Origin: Bosea vestrisii | GTDB lineage: Bacteria; Pseudomonadota; Alphaproteobacteria; Rhizobiales; Beijerinckiaceae | NCBI RefSeq assembly: GCF_030144325.1 | Contig: NZ_CP126307.1 | Coordinates: forward strand, 2,046,001-2,110,000 | Length of the DNA stretch: 64,000 nt | Direction: 5' to 3' | In this document: positions 35,261 to 43,850 of the stretch, piece after piece | Layout: each line of letters starts with the position of its first letter | Numbering within the stretch: position 1 is the stretch's first letter | Made by a program: the position numbers and the translations under genes | The notes under the pieces: generated by a model | The model's database searches: none | Told to the model about the DNA's origin: nothing | What the model saw: only the letters and a program-made list of their open reading frames with translations

Positions 35261-36430
35261 TCAGGCTCCCTTCTGCGCCAGCGCGACCGCCTTCGTGGCC
35301 GCAGTCCACATGTCCGGGCAGTCGATCACCGCGCAGCCGAAGTTCTGCAGGCGCGAGCGCCCGAAATCGGCGTTGTTGCCGGCAAGGCGCACGACCAGCG
35401 GCAACGAGCGGCCGGTGCGGCGCAAGGCGATGCCGAGCCCCTCGGCGATGGTGTCGCAGGCCTGCATGCCGCCGCCATGCACATTGATCAGGATGGCGAG
35501 CGTCGCCGGATTGTCGAGCAGCAGCCCGAAGCCATGGGCGATGTCGAGGCTCTTGGCGGTGGTCCGGATGTCCATGAAATTGGCTGGCCGGCCCTTGGCG
35601 GCGACGACCATGTCAAGCGTGGCGAGACCTAAGCCTGCGCCATTCGCCACCATGCCGATATCGCCGTCGAGCTGGACATAGTTGAGCTGATGGCGCTGGG
35701 CCTGCAATTCGGCGGCGCTGGTGTCGTCCTCGTCGCGCAGCGCCGCGAGCTCTGGATGCCGGAACAGGGCGTTGTCGTCGAGCGTCATCTTGGCGTCGAG
35801 CGCGGCCAACCTCCCGTCTTCGGTGATCCCAAGCGGATTGAGCTCGATCAGGCTGGCGTCGAGCTCGACAAAGGCTCGCCGCAGGCCATCCACAAGCGCG
35901 CAGCCTTGCTCGTGCAGCGCGCCCTCCAGACCGAGCGTTGCAACGAAGGCTGCCACCTCCTGCGCCCGCGCCTCGCCGCCGGTGCCGAGCCTGAGCTCGC
36001 GGATCTGGAGCTCGCCGCGCGCCGCCTGCTCCTCGATATCGGCGCCGCCCCGTTCGCTGCCAATCAGCATCACCTCGCCCGAGGTGGAATCGACCAGCAA
36101 AGCGAGATGCAGCTCGCGCCGCGCCGGCAGCGCCCTCTCGACGAGGACGCGCCTGGCGATCTGGCCCGCCGGCCCCGTTTGGGCAGTCACGAGCGCCTTG
36201 CCGAGCAATTCCGCGCCGGCAGCCTCAGCGGCCGCAGGGCTCTCCACCCGCTGGATTCCGCCGGCGCGCGCCCTGCCGCCAGCATGGATCTGCGCCTTGA
36301 CCACCACAGGGCCGCCGAGACGATGCGCGATCTCGCCGGCCTCCCGGGCGGTGATCGCGACACCACCCTCCGGCACGATCAGCCCGTAGCGGGCCAGCAG
36401 ATGCTTCGCCTGGAACTCATGGATTCTCAC
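35261..36430 (-). CDS. Second succinate/malate-CoA ligase-type beta subunit (divergent SucC)
   Basis: A 389-residue SucC homologue beginning with a GTG codon (VRIHEFQAKHLLARYGLIVPEGG) preceded by GGGAGGGACTGGATC. LIELNPLGI keeps the metal site, but the C-terminal loop reads NVHGGGMQACDTIAEG where SucC has NIFGGIMKCDVIA, and the FMDIRTTAKS segment replaces the usual FLDVGGGA. These changes sit near the acid-binding region and suggest altered specificity. A perfect 19-bp GntR-type palindrome lies 47 bases upstream. Confidence 0.8.
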   Translation of the reverse strand: MRIHEFQAKHLLARYGLIVPEGGVAITAREAGEIAHRLGGPVVVKAQIHAGGRARAGGIQRVESPAAAEAAGAELLGKALVTAQTGPAGQIARRVLVERALPARRELHLALLVDSTSGEVMLIGSERGGADIEEQAARGELQIRELRLGTGGEARAQEVAAFVATLGLEGALHEQGCALVDGLRRAFVELDASLIELNPLGITEDGRLAALDAKMTLDDNALFRHPELAALRDEDDTSAAELQAQRHQLNYVQLDGDIGMVANGAGLGLATLDMVVAAKGRPANFMDIRTTAKSLDIAHGFGLLLDNPATLAILINVHGGGMQACDTIAEGLGIALRRTGRSLPLVVRLAGNNADFGRSRLQNFGCAVIDCPDMWTAATKAVALAQKGA

Positions 36431-36476
36431 GATCCAGTCCCTCCCGCTCTCACGCCGCGCCAAGCGTGGCCGTAAA

Positions 36477-36495
36477 CTGGCATACATTATGCCAG
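36477..36495. promoter_or_regulatory. GntR-type operator, perfect palindrome, upstream of second sucCD-like pair
   Basis: CTGGCATA-CAT-TATGCCAG has 8-base arms that mirror without a mismatch. This is the cleanest copy of the motif found in five control regions. It lies between the second CoA-ligase pair and the unrelated rraA operon end, so the ligase pair is the evident target. Confidence 0.72.
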
Positions 36496-36610
36496 AATAT
36501 GACTAAGCCGACAACCGATGATTGTCCATGCGAACAGCGAGTTTTCGGTAAGGCCCGATCGGCCTGGATCGGTCTGATGTCGATCCTGTCGTAGGTCGTT
36601 TGCGGTCTGC

Positions 36611-37264
36611 TTATTTGGCGGCCGGGATTGAAAACATCTCCGGTATTCTGCGCCCGGCGCGGATGTCTCGGATCCAGCCTTCCTCTTTAAGAAGGTGAGC
36701 CTGGGCAGCCGCCAACACTTCTTCGGATCTTTCAAGCGGTACGACGACCACACCATCATCGTTAGCGAGAACGATATCCCCAGAGCGCACGGGTACACCG
36801 GCAATGGATGCGAGCCCGTCGATCGTGCCGCCGAAACCATGATGCGGGCCGCGAGGCACGATTGCCCGGCAGAACATCGCGAATCCTGCTTTTCTCATGT
36901 CTGACACGTCGCGGATGGCACCATCCACAACCGCGCCTCCGAGTCGGCGCTGAACCGCCTCTTCGGTCATGACGCCACCCCAGACTGCAGTGTCTTCCAC
37001 ACCACCCGCGTCAACGACGATGATTTCTCCGGGCTTGGCGCTGCTGATCAGCGCGCATATCGGGCCGCAATCACCGACCATCGTCGTTACGGTGCGGGCT
37101 TGGCCGCACAAGATCGTGTCCGGAGAAATCGGCTTGATCGCCGCCTTCATGACCTGCGTGCGATTCATGCAATCTGACGCGACGGCGGGGGGTATGGCCC
37201 GCCAAGCCTCGATCTGCGCTGCACTCAGCGCCGGGAAGGCGATATCGCTCTGCTGGAATGCCAT
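36611..37264 (-). CDS. RraA family protein (HMG/CHA aldolase or oxaloacetate decarboxylase type)
   Basis: A 217-residue RraA-fold protein. The conserved G-x-x-x-D-G-x-x-R-D pattern is present as LGGAVVDGAIRDVSDM, and GEIIVVDAGGVEDTAVWGG holds the other ligand residues. Metal-dependent members cleave 4-hydroxy-2-oxo acids or decarboxylate oxaloacetate; others regulate RNase E. As last gene of a 2-hydroxyacid operon, an enzymatic role is more likely. The start MAFQQSD gives the usual length; the ribosome site is weak. Confidence 0.8.
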   Translation of the reverse strand: MAFQQSDIAFPALSAAQIEAWRAIPPAVASDCMNRTQVMKAAIKPISPDTILCGQARTVTTMVGDCGPICALISSAKPGEIIVVDAGGVEDTAVWGGVMTEEAVQRRLGGAVVDGAIRDVSDMRKAGFAMFCRAIVPRGPHHGFGGTIDGLASIAGVPVRSGDIVLANDDGVVVVPLERSEEVLAAAQAHLLKEEGWIRDIRAGRRIPEMFSIPAAK

Positions 37265-37298
37265 GTGCTGTATCCGTGCTTGTGAAGACCGAGCCCGC

Positions 37299-38321
37299 TT
37301 ACGCCGCCTTGGCGTCCCAGCCGGGATTGACGTGGTTCCGCAGCCGTCCCTCGAACAGGAATTCGAGCAGGATCTCGGCGGAAAAGGTGCGCATGTCGCG
37401 GTAGCCGGCTTCCGAATAGAAGGCGGCATGCGGTGTGACGACGAAGCGCCCGGCGAGCCAGGACGCATTGCTGCGCCAGGCCTCGATCAGCGCTGGCGTC
37501 GGCACGGGAGGTTCCTTGGGCAGCACGTCGAGGCCGGCCGCAGCGACATGGCCACTCTTCAGCGCGTCATGCAGCGCATCGACGTCGACGAGGCCGCCGC
37601 GGGCGATGTTGATGAAGATGCTGCCCGGCTTCATGGCGGCGAACTGGGCGGTGCCCATCAGGTTGCGCGTGGCGTCGGAGAGCGGGACATGCAGGCTGAC
37701 GATATCGGCCCGGCGCAGCAGCTCCTCCTGCGCACGGACGCGCTCGATCCCCAGTCCGAGATCATGCCCCTCTGGTTGGTACGGGTCGACATAGATGACC
37801 TTCATGTCGAAAGCGGCGGCACGCCGGGCAATCGCGGTACCGATGCGTCCCATGCCGATCGCACCGAACGTCGCCCCGCGGATGCGGCGCACGACCGGCA
37901 CGTTTTCGGCGACGAAGCCGGCAACCGGATCGGCCTTCAGGCGCGCCTCGTAGCTTCCGAGGCCGCGAACGAGGTACAGCAGCATCGCGAGCGCATGGTC
38001 GGCAACTTCGGTTGTGCCGTAGTTCGGGACGTTGGAGAGAGGGATGCCGCGCGCGCGGCAGGCGGCACCGTCGACATTGTCGAAGCCGACACCCACCCGC
38101 ACGATCAGCCGGCAGCGGTCGAGCTTGGCGACGACGTCGGCTGTAATCTTCATGCGATGCCAGACAAGGATGGCATCGCAGTTGCGCCAGATCTCGTCCG
38201 GGATGGCGGCCGGGTCGGTCTCGTCGAAGACGGTGTAGTCGAGCCTGTCGCCCGAGACGCCGCGCTCGACGTCGAGATCGCGCAAATGCGCATCGGGAAC
38301 CAATACGTTGAGGGTCGTCAT
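37299..38321 (-). CDS. D-2-hydroxyacid dehydrogenase (NAD-binding, CtBP-like)
   Basis: A 340-residue enzyme with the Rossmann motif AIGMGRIGTAIARR, the substrate Arg in NIARGGLVDVDAL and the catalytic His in TPHAAFYSEAGYRDM. VRVGVGFDNVDGAACRARGI is typical of the phosphoglycerate dehydrogenase/CtBP group. It interconverts a D-2-hydroxy acid and a 2-oxo acid; the exact acid is unknown. It lies 34 bases before rraA and 25 bases after the transporter ATPase in one operon. Confidence 0.85.
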   Translation of the reverse strand: MTTLNVLVPDAHLRDLDVERGVSGDRLDYTVFDETDPAAIPDEIWRNCDAILVWHRMKITADVVAKLDRCRLIVRVGVGFDNVDGAACRARGIPLSNVPNYGTTEVADHALAMLLYLVRGLGSYEARLKADPVAGFVAENVPVVRRIRGATFGAIGMGRIGTAIARRAAAFDMKVIYVDPYQPEGHDLGLGIERVRAQEELLRRADIVSLHVPLSDATRNLMGTAQFAAMKPGSIFINIARGGLVDVDALHDALKSGHVAAAGLDVLPKEPPVPTPALIEAWRSNASWLAGRFVVTPHAAFYSEAGYRDMRTFSAEILLEFLFEGRLRNHVNPGWDAKAA

Positions 38322-38346
38322 TGCAATCGATCCTGGTCGCGGGTGT

Positions 38347-39099
38347 TCAGAGAACCTTGTCGAGGAAGTCTTTCAGGCGGGGGTCGGAGGGAGTCTTGAA
38401 GAGCGTTGCGGGCGCTGCGTGCTCGACGATGACGCCGCGGTCGGTGAAGAACACCTCGTCGGCGACCTCCTGCGCGAAGCGCATCTCGTGCGTCACCAGC
38501 ACGCAGGTCATGCCTTCGCGCGCGAGATCGCGGATGACGCTCAGCACCTCGCTGACCATTTCCGGATCGAGAGCGGCGGTGACCTCGTCGAAGAGGATGA
38601 CGCGAGGCTGCATGGCCAGCGCCCGCGCGATCGCGACACGCTGCTGCTGGCCGCCCGAAAGTTCGCCCGGATAAGCGTTTTCCTTGCCGGTCAGCCGAAC
38701 CTTGGCGAGCAGCGAACGGGCGCGCTCGGTCACCTCAGCCGGTTTTTCGCCGAGCACCTGGACGGGTGCCATCGTCAGGTTCTGCAGAACGGTCCGATGC
38801 GGAAACAGGTTGTACTGCTGGAAGACCATCGCGACCTGGTGGCGCAAAGGGATGAATTCACGATCGGTCCGCAGTTTCTCGACCTGGAATTCGCCGACGC
38901 GGATGCGGCCCTGGTTGATCGGCGTCAGCCCGTTGATGCAGCGCAGGATCGTCGACTTGCCCGAGCCGGAGGGGCCGATGATGCAGACCACGCCGCCATC
39001 CCGGACGCAGAGCGAGACGCCGTTGAGCACGGGAAACGCCCCGAACGACTTGTGGACGTCGCTGAGCTCGATGAAGGGTTTCGGAACGGCATTCGTCAT
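38347..39099 (-). CDS. Polar amino-acid-type ABC transporter ATP-binding protein
   Basis: A 250-residue ATPase with Walker A GPSGSGKST, signature LSGGQQQRVAIARAL, Walker B VILFDEVTAALDPE and H-loop VTHEM, the GlnQ/HisP pattern. I start it at MTNAVPKP, where GAGGTGACC precedes the ATG; the frame is open upstream but overlaps the permease. It powers the two permeases encoded directly upstream. Confidence 0.9.
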   Translation of the reverse strand: MTNAVPKPFIELSDVHKSFGAFPVLNGVSLCVRDGGVVCIIGPSGSGKSTILRCINGLTPINQGRIRVGEFQVEKLRTDREFIPLRHQVAMVFQQYNLFPHRTVLQNLTMAPVQVLGEKPAEVTERARSLLAKVRLTGKENAYPGELSGGQQQRVAIARALAMQPRVILFDEVTAALDPEMVSEVLSVIRDLAREGMTCVLVTHEMRFAQEVADEVFFTDRGVIVEHAAPATLFKTPSDPRLKDFLDKVL

Positions 39100-39101
39100 G
39101 G

Positions 39102-39899
39102 TCACCTCGCTCTCACGCGCCGTTCGAGCCAGCGTGTCAGGATCGCGATCGGGAAGCTGAACAGGAAGAAGAGCAGCAGCACGATGATGTAGACGGCTGT
39201 GGCGATGTGATCGCCGTCGCTGCCGATGACCGTGCGTGCGACGGAAAGGACGTCGGAGGTTCCGGTGACCACGACGAGGCTCGTGCCGATGAACAACATT
39301 GCATAGATGGTCATGAGATTGGGCGTCATCAGCGGCAGTGCTTGGGGCACCACGATGTGCCGAAGGATCTGCAGCCGGCGGTAGCCGAGCGAGCGCGCCG
39401 ATTCCCACTGTCCGCTCGCAATGGCCTCGACGCCGCCGCGGAACACTTCAGCGATATTGGCCGTGACCGGCAGGGCGAGCCCGACGATCGACTTCACCAT
39501 CGGCGACAGGAAAACCGTGACGCCGAAGACGGTGACCTCGAAGGGCAGCAGGTAGAGCATCGCGTAGAGCACCACCAGCCAGGGCGAGTTGCGCAGCACG
39601 TTCATCAGGATTTCGGATGGGACGCGGACAAGGGCGCCGCGGGCGATCAAGCCGATGCCGAGGACGACGCCCACGGCAAGGGCGATCGCCATCGCCCAGA
39701 GGCTGATGATGATGTTGGCCGCGAAGCCGCCGCTATAGCTGCTGAAGTCCGCCGAGCCGGACAGCAGCAGCGGCGTCCGCAGCCAGATCTTCGTCAAGAT
39801 GATCTCGGTTTCGGCGCCATAGACGGCGACGAGCAGCCCCGCGAGCATGGCTGGAACACCGATGATGCCGAGCAGGAAGGCGCGCCACTCGCTGCTCAT
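39102..39899 (-). CDS. Polar amino-acid-type ABC transporter permease
   Basis: A 265-residue permease of the HisM/GlnP type with at least five hydrophobic segments; the cytoplasmic loop EVFRGGVEAIASGQWESARSLGY is the conserved ATPase contact (EAA loop). Its start overlaps the stop of the other permease by 4 bases and it ends two bases before the ATPase start. Confidence 0.88.
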   Translation of the reverse strand: MSSEWRAFLLGIIGVPAMLAGLLVAVYGAETEIILTKIWLRTPLLLSGSADFSSYSGGFAANIIISLWAMAIALAVGVVLGIGLIARGALVRVPSEILMNVLRNSPWLVVLYAMLYLLPFEVTVFGVTVFLSPMVKSIVGLALPVTANIAEVFRGGVEAIASGQWESARSLGYRRLQILRHIVVPQALPLMTPNLMTIYAMLFIGTSLVVVTGTSDVLSVARTVIGSDGDHIATAVYIIVLLLFFLFSFPIAILTRWLERRVRAR

Positions 39900-40612
39900 G
39901 ACGCCTGCACTCCATATCCGGGAATGCGGAGGGCCTCGCCGAGCCGGCGCAGGACGACGACGGCGAGGCTCGCCAGGGCGACGTAGAGGATCCAGATCAG
40001 CAGCATGACCTCGAGGTTGCGGAAGGTCTCGAGCGAGATCTGCGTCGCGCCGTACATGATGTCCGGCACCGCGACGAGCGCCGCCTGCGATGAGGTCTTG
40101 ATCAGGCTGACCACGTTGTTCGTCATCGCCGGCATCGACAGCCTGAAGCCGATCGGCAGCTCAACGTACCGGAAAGCCTGGAAGCGCGTGTAGCCCAGAG
40201 AGCGCGCGCCCTCCACTGTCTGGGACGGCACTGCGAGCAGTCCGGAGCGGATGATCTCGACCGCAATCGCGCCGTTGTAGAGCCCCAGCGAGAGCACCAC
40301 GCAGGTGAAGCCCGAAAACAGGGGTACGCTGCGGCCGCTCGTCGGGTCCGTGAGCTTGAGACCGACTTCCGACAGCATGAAGTACAGGAAGAAGAGCTGC
40401 ACCAGCGGAGGCGTGTTGCGGAAGAATTCGACCAGGACGGTGATCAGGGTTTCCAGCACGGGCAGGCGGAAATGCAGGCACAGAGCACCCGCCACGCCGA
40501 TGACCAGCATCAGCGCGATGCCGAGCAGACTCATCAGAACCGTCGTCCCCAGGCCGCGCAGCAGCCATGTCTGGTAGAGACCATCGCTAAGCCAGCTGTA
40601 GTCGAGGCTCAT
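39896..40612 (-). CDS. Polar amino-acid-type ABC transporter permease
   Basis: A 238-residue permease. FFRNTPPLVQLFFLYF is the signature of the HisMQ/GlnP family, and EIIRSGLLAVPSQTVEGARSLGY is the EAA loop. It overlaps the upstream oxidase gene and the downstream permease by 4 bases each, so the operon is tightly coupled. Confidence 0.9.
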   Translation of the reverse strand: MSLDYSWLSDGLYQTWLLRGLGTTVLMSLLGIALMLVIGVAGALCLHFRLPVLETLITVLVEFFRNTPPLVQLFFLYFMLSEVGLKLTDPTSGRSVPLFSGFTCVVLSLGLYNGAIAVEIIRSGLLAVPSQTVEGARSLGYTRFQAFRYVELPIGFRLSMPAMTNNVVSLIKTSSQAALVAVPDIMYGATQISLETFRNLEVMLLIWILYVALASLAVVVLRRLGEALRIPGYGVQAS

Positions 40613-41806
40613 GATGCGGCTCTCAGGTCCCGCAGCAGCGCGACGTCGGCAAGGCCGGCAAGCCGGTCGATGCCGAGCAGGGCCATCGCGATGTCGATCT
40701 CCTGTGCGAGCAGCGCAATGGCATCGGCTACGCCGCGCTGGCCGCCGATGGCAGCCGCCATCAGCATCGGCCGCCCAAGGAAAACGAAGTCCGCGCCGAG
40801 CTTCAGGGCTTTCAGCACGTCCGCCCCGCGCCGGATGCCTCCGTCATACATCAGGACCGGCGACAGGCCGCGCTCGGCGATCCGTTCCAATGCCGTGAGC
40901 GAGCTCGCGGCGCAGTCGATCTGCCGGCCGCCATGATTGGAGACGATGATGCCGTCCACCCCGACTTGCGCGGCGGTTGCCGCATCCTCGGCCGCCATGA
41001 TGCCCTTGATGACGAGCTTGCCCTTCCAGCGCCTGCGCACGGCTTCGACATGCTGCCAGGGAGAGAGCATCCCGCCTGCCGATGTCGCGGGTCAGGGTCG
41101 CGGAAAAGACCTGTGGGCCCTGGCCGGCATCCATGTTCTCGAAGCGGAACCTCAGGGCAGCCAGGCGATCGCGCAGCAGGACGCGCCGGAGCCAACCCGG
41201 GCGCGACAGTCCCTGCCAGGCGAGACCCAGGCTCGGCCTCACTGGCGAGCGGAAGCCATGGCGTGCGGCGCGCTCATGCTTGGGATGCACGGCGGTATCG
41301 GCGGTGATCACCAGCGTATCGAAGCCGGCAGCCTCGACACGATCGACCAGCGCCGCGATGCGATCCATGTCTCCGGGCACATAGGCCTGAAACCAGCTCG
41401 TGGCGCCGGCGGCCCTGACCTCCTCCATTCGCGTCAGCGAGGCGCCGCTGAGAATGAAGGGAATCTTGGCATCCGCGGCGGCACGCGCGAGGGCGATATC
41501 GCCGTCGGGCGCGATGAGTCGGCTGAAGCCCATCGGCGCGATGCCGAAGGGCAGTTTTCTATCGACTCCGAACAGCGAAGCCGCGAGCGACCGCCGGGAG
41601 ACATCGACGAGAACCTTCGGCAGGAACGCATAGTGGCCGAAGGCGCGCAGGTTGCGGGCATGCGTCGCCTCGTCGTCAGAGGCGCCGGCGACATAGTGGT
41701 AGAGCGCCGGCGGCAGCACGCGCCGCACGGCGGCGTCGAGACCGGCCAGGCCGGCGCCGTCGTCGATGACACGGCGTTCGCCGGGGGGCTCGACCTTCGC
41801 GTACAT
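40609..41806 (-). pseudogene. FMN-dependent 2-hydroxyacid oxidase (LldD family), frameshifted
   Basis: Two frames together give one full-length protein of about 398 residues. The N-terminal part runs from 41806 (YHYVAGASDDEATH, FGIAPMGFSRLI, FQAYVPGD) to TLTRDIGRR; the rest resumes one frame over at MLSPWQHVEAVRRRWKGKLVIKGI and carries the FMN/substrate motif VSNHGGRQID. The break is near 41071-41080, at a CCC run where one extra base fits. The whole span is 3n+1. The enzyme would oxidise an L-2-hydroxy acid to a 2-oxo acid. It may be intact if the base is a sequencing error. Confidence 0.85.
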
Positions 41807-41850
41807 GATCGATCCGATCCTGCTTGCGCCTGGTTCGTTCCGCGCTCGCG

Positions 41851-42738
41851 CTACTGCGCCTTCTTGGCTTCGGCAGACCGCTTCTGGACGTATTCGCTCT
41901 CACCGAGGCTGTACTTCTTCTCGCCCTCGACCATGAGCCCGCTCGCCTCGGCCTTGATGATGGCCGCATCGACCGCCTTGAGAAAGCCGGGCTCGTTCTT
42001 GCGCACGCCGCCGGCGATCGGAACATATTCGAAGGTCTGGAGCGCGATCTTGTACTTGTCCTTCCAGCCGTCCTCCGTGACCTTCATGTTCAGGTTTGGG
42101 CCGTCATAGGCGATGGCGTCGCAACGGCCGCCCTGGAAAGCGCTGAAGATCTCGGCGGTGCCGGTGAACAGCGCCAGCTCAGCCCCCATCTTCTCGCTCA
42201 GCGTCCGGTTATAGAGATTGCCCTGGCTGCCGCAGATCTTCTTACCGCGGATGTCGTCCCAGCTCTTGTAGGTCGCTTCCTTCGGCGCGAGCAGCACGAT
42301 GCCAGCCATGGAATAATAGTGCTGCGTGAAATCGATGACCTTGCCGCGATCGGCATTGACGCCGAGCGTCGCGAAGATCACGTCGATGCGGCCGGCATTG
42401 AGGAACTCGATCCGGTTGGAGGCGACCACGGGCACGAACTCGATCGCCGTCTCGGAACCCAGGACATCCTTGGCGACGGCCCGTGCCAGATCGACCTCGA
42501 AGCCGGTGTTCTGCCCCTTGGGATCCAGGTAGCCGAAGGGCACGTAGTCGTTGCGAATGCCGACGATGAGCTTGCCGCGCTGCTTCACGCGGTCGAGCTG
42601 GTCGGCCTGCGCAGCTCCGAGCGAAGCTGCGAGGCCTAGCGCCAGGAGCGAGGCGCCGGTCAGGAGGCGCGCACCGCGGACCATGCCGGCTGCAGCGAAC
42701 ACCATGGAGCGGACACGTAGCTGAGCGATTTCGAACAT
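41851..42738 (-). CDS. Amino-acid-type ABC transporter substrate-binding protein (family 3)
   Basis: A 295-residue binding protein. After a signal region ending AAQADQ comes LDRVKQRGKLIVGIRNDYVPFGYLDPKG, the classic family 3 N-terminus, and KGQNTGFEVDLARAVAK. GGGGATCGTC before the ATG at 42738 decides the start among several in-frame ATGs; the 40-residue leader is longer than usual. It heads a seven-gene operon with two permeases, an ATPase and three enzymes for hydroxy/oxo acids, and it diverges from a LysR gene. Confidence 0.88.
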   Translation of the reverse strand: MFEIAQLRVRSMVFAAAGMVRGARLLTGASLLALGLAASLGAAQADQLDRVKQRGKLIVGIRNDYVPFGYLDPKGQNTGFEVDLARAVAKDVLGSETAIEFVPVVASNRIEFLNAGRIDVIFATLGVNADRGKVIDFTQHYYSMAGIVLLAPKEATYKSWDDIRGKKICGSQGNLYNRTLSEKMGAELALFTGTAEIFSAFQGGRCDAIAYDGPNLNMKVTEDGWKDKYKIALQTFEYVPIAGGVRKNEPGFLKAVDAAIIKAEASGLMVEGEKKYSLGESEYVQKRSAEAKKAQ

Positions 42739-42810
42739 GACGATCCCCATTGTCCGGACGCTTGCCCGGAATGCCCTGCAGACATCCTCGCGCGTCCTTG
42801 AGGTGATCAT

Positions 42811-42879
42811 CCTCTTGCAGAATATAATAATCTAATAGAAAATTATCGTCACAGAATAACTCAAACTTATGCTGCTCGC
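42811..42879. promoter_or_regulatory. AT-rich divergent promoter of the hydroxyacid operon and lysR
   Basis: The gap contains AGAATATAATAATCTAATAG and ATAAT...ATTAT dyad elements and is much more AT-rich than its surroundings. It separates a LysR gene from the operon it most likely controls, the standard LysR layout. Confidence 0.5.
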
Positions 42880-43788
42880 ATGAATGTCCGCCAAATCGAG
42901 GCTTTCCGTGCCGTCATGACGACTGGCAGCGTGACGCGCGCCGGGGAGAGATTGAGCATCTCACAGCCGGCCGTCAGCCAGCTCATCGCCCATTTCGAAC
43001 GCCATTGCGGTTTTCGCCTCTTCGAGCGGCAAGGCAATAAGCTGGCACCAACCCGGGAGGCACAGGCGCTGTTCTCCGAGGTCGAGCGCATGTTCGTTGG
43101 CGTCGGCCAGATCGCCCGGGTGGCGACAGCGCTGCGCGACCAATCCTGGGGTGCGCTCAGCATCGCGGCCTTTCCCGCCATCGCGCGCCGCGTTCTGCCG
43201 GAGATCATCTGGTCTTTTTGCGAAAGCCGGCCCGACACACGCTTCCGGTTTGAAAGCATGCGCTCGCGCAGCTTGATCGATGCTGTAGCTACTCAGCATG
43301 TCGATGTTGGATTCAGCATTCTTCCCGGTGACCGTCCCGAGGTTGAGAGCACCCGTCTGCATCGGCTGCGCGGCCTCTGCATCATGCCGAGCGGACATCG
43401 GCTTGCAGGAGGCACGTGCGTCCGGGCAGAAGATCTTGTCGAAGAAGACTTCATCTCGCTGGGCCCGCAAGACCATTCCCGCTTCATGATCGACCGGCTC
43501 TTTGAGGAGCGAAAAATCTCACGCAGGTTGCGGCTCGAAGTGGGCCAGTCGGAGACAGCTTTCTCGTTCGTCGCCGCTGGGGCGGGCATCGCGGTCGTCG
43601 ACCCGATCAGCGCTTACAACAATACCGACGCACGCATCACGGCCAGACCATTCGAGCCGGCGGTGGAATTCGACATCTGGCTCATTCGGCCGAAGGCGGC
43701 GCGCTCGTTCAACCTGGTTGATCGCTTCGTCGAGCATGCCCTGGCACAACTGCAGCGTTTCGCAGACGAGCTTGGCAGGGACTGTTGA
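42880..43788 (+). CDS. LysR family regulator of the hydroxyacid/ABC operon
   Basis: A 302-residue LysR protein with the N-terminal helix-turn-helix MNVRQIEAFRAVMTTGSVTRAGERLSISQPAVSQLIAHFE (residues 1-40) and a full effector domain. It is clearly related to the LysR at 45012; both share SQPAVS, SFVAAG and the FDIW/FNVW C-terminal pattern. It diverges from the binding-protein gene at 42738 and probably activates that operon when its ligand is present. Confidence 0.9.
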   Translation: MNVRQIEAFRAVMTTGSVTRAGERLSISQPAVSQLIAHFERHCGFRLFERQGNKLAPTREAQALFSEVERMFVGVGQIARVATALRDQSWGALSIAAFPAIARRVLPEIIWSFCESRPDTRFRFESMRSRSLIDAVATQHVDVGFSILPGDRPEVESTRLHRLRGLCIMPSGHRLAGGTCVRAEDLVEEDFISLGPQDHSRFMIDRLFEERKISRRLRLEVGQSETAFSFVAAGAGIAVVDPISAYNNTDARITARPFEPAVEFDIWLIRPKAARSFNLVDRFVEHALAQLQRFADELGRDC

Positions 43789-43815
43789 AGGCGGGCGATC
43801 AGGTCGCCCGCCTTT
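43788..43815 (+). terminator. Terminator after lysR
   Basis: AAGGCGGGCGA / TCGCCCGCCTT pair perfectly over 11 bp around TCAGG and are followed by T and ACC. It lies between the convergent lysR and the PotD-type gene. Confidence 0.75.
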
Positions 43816-43850
43816 ACCTCGACGCTTGAAGGTTCTGGCGCCCCTCCCGA

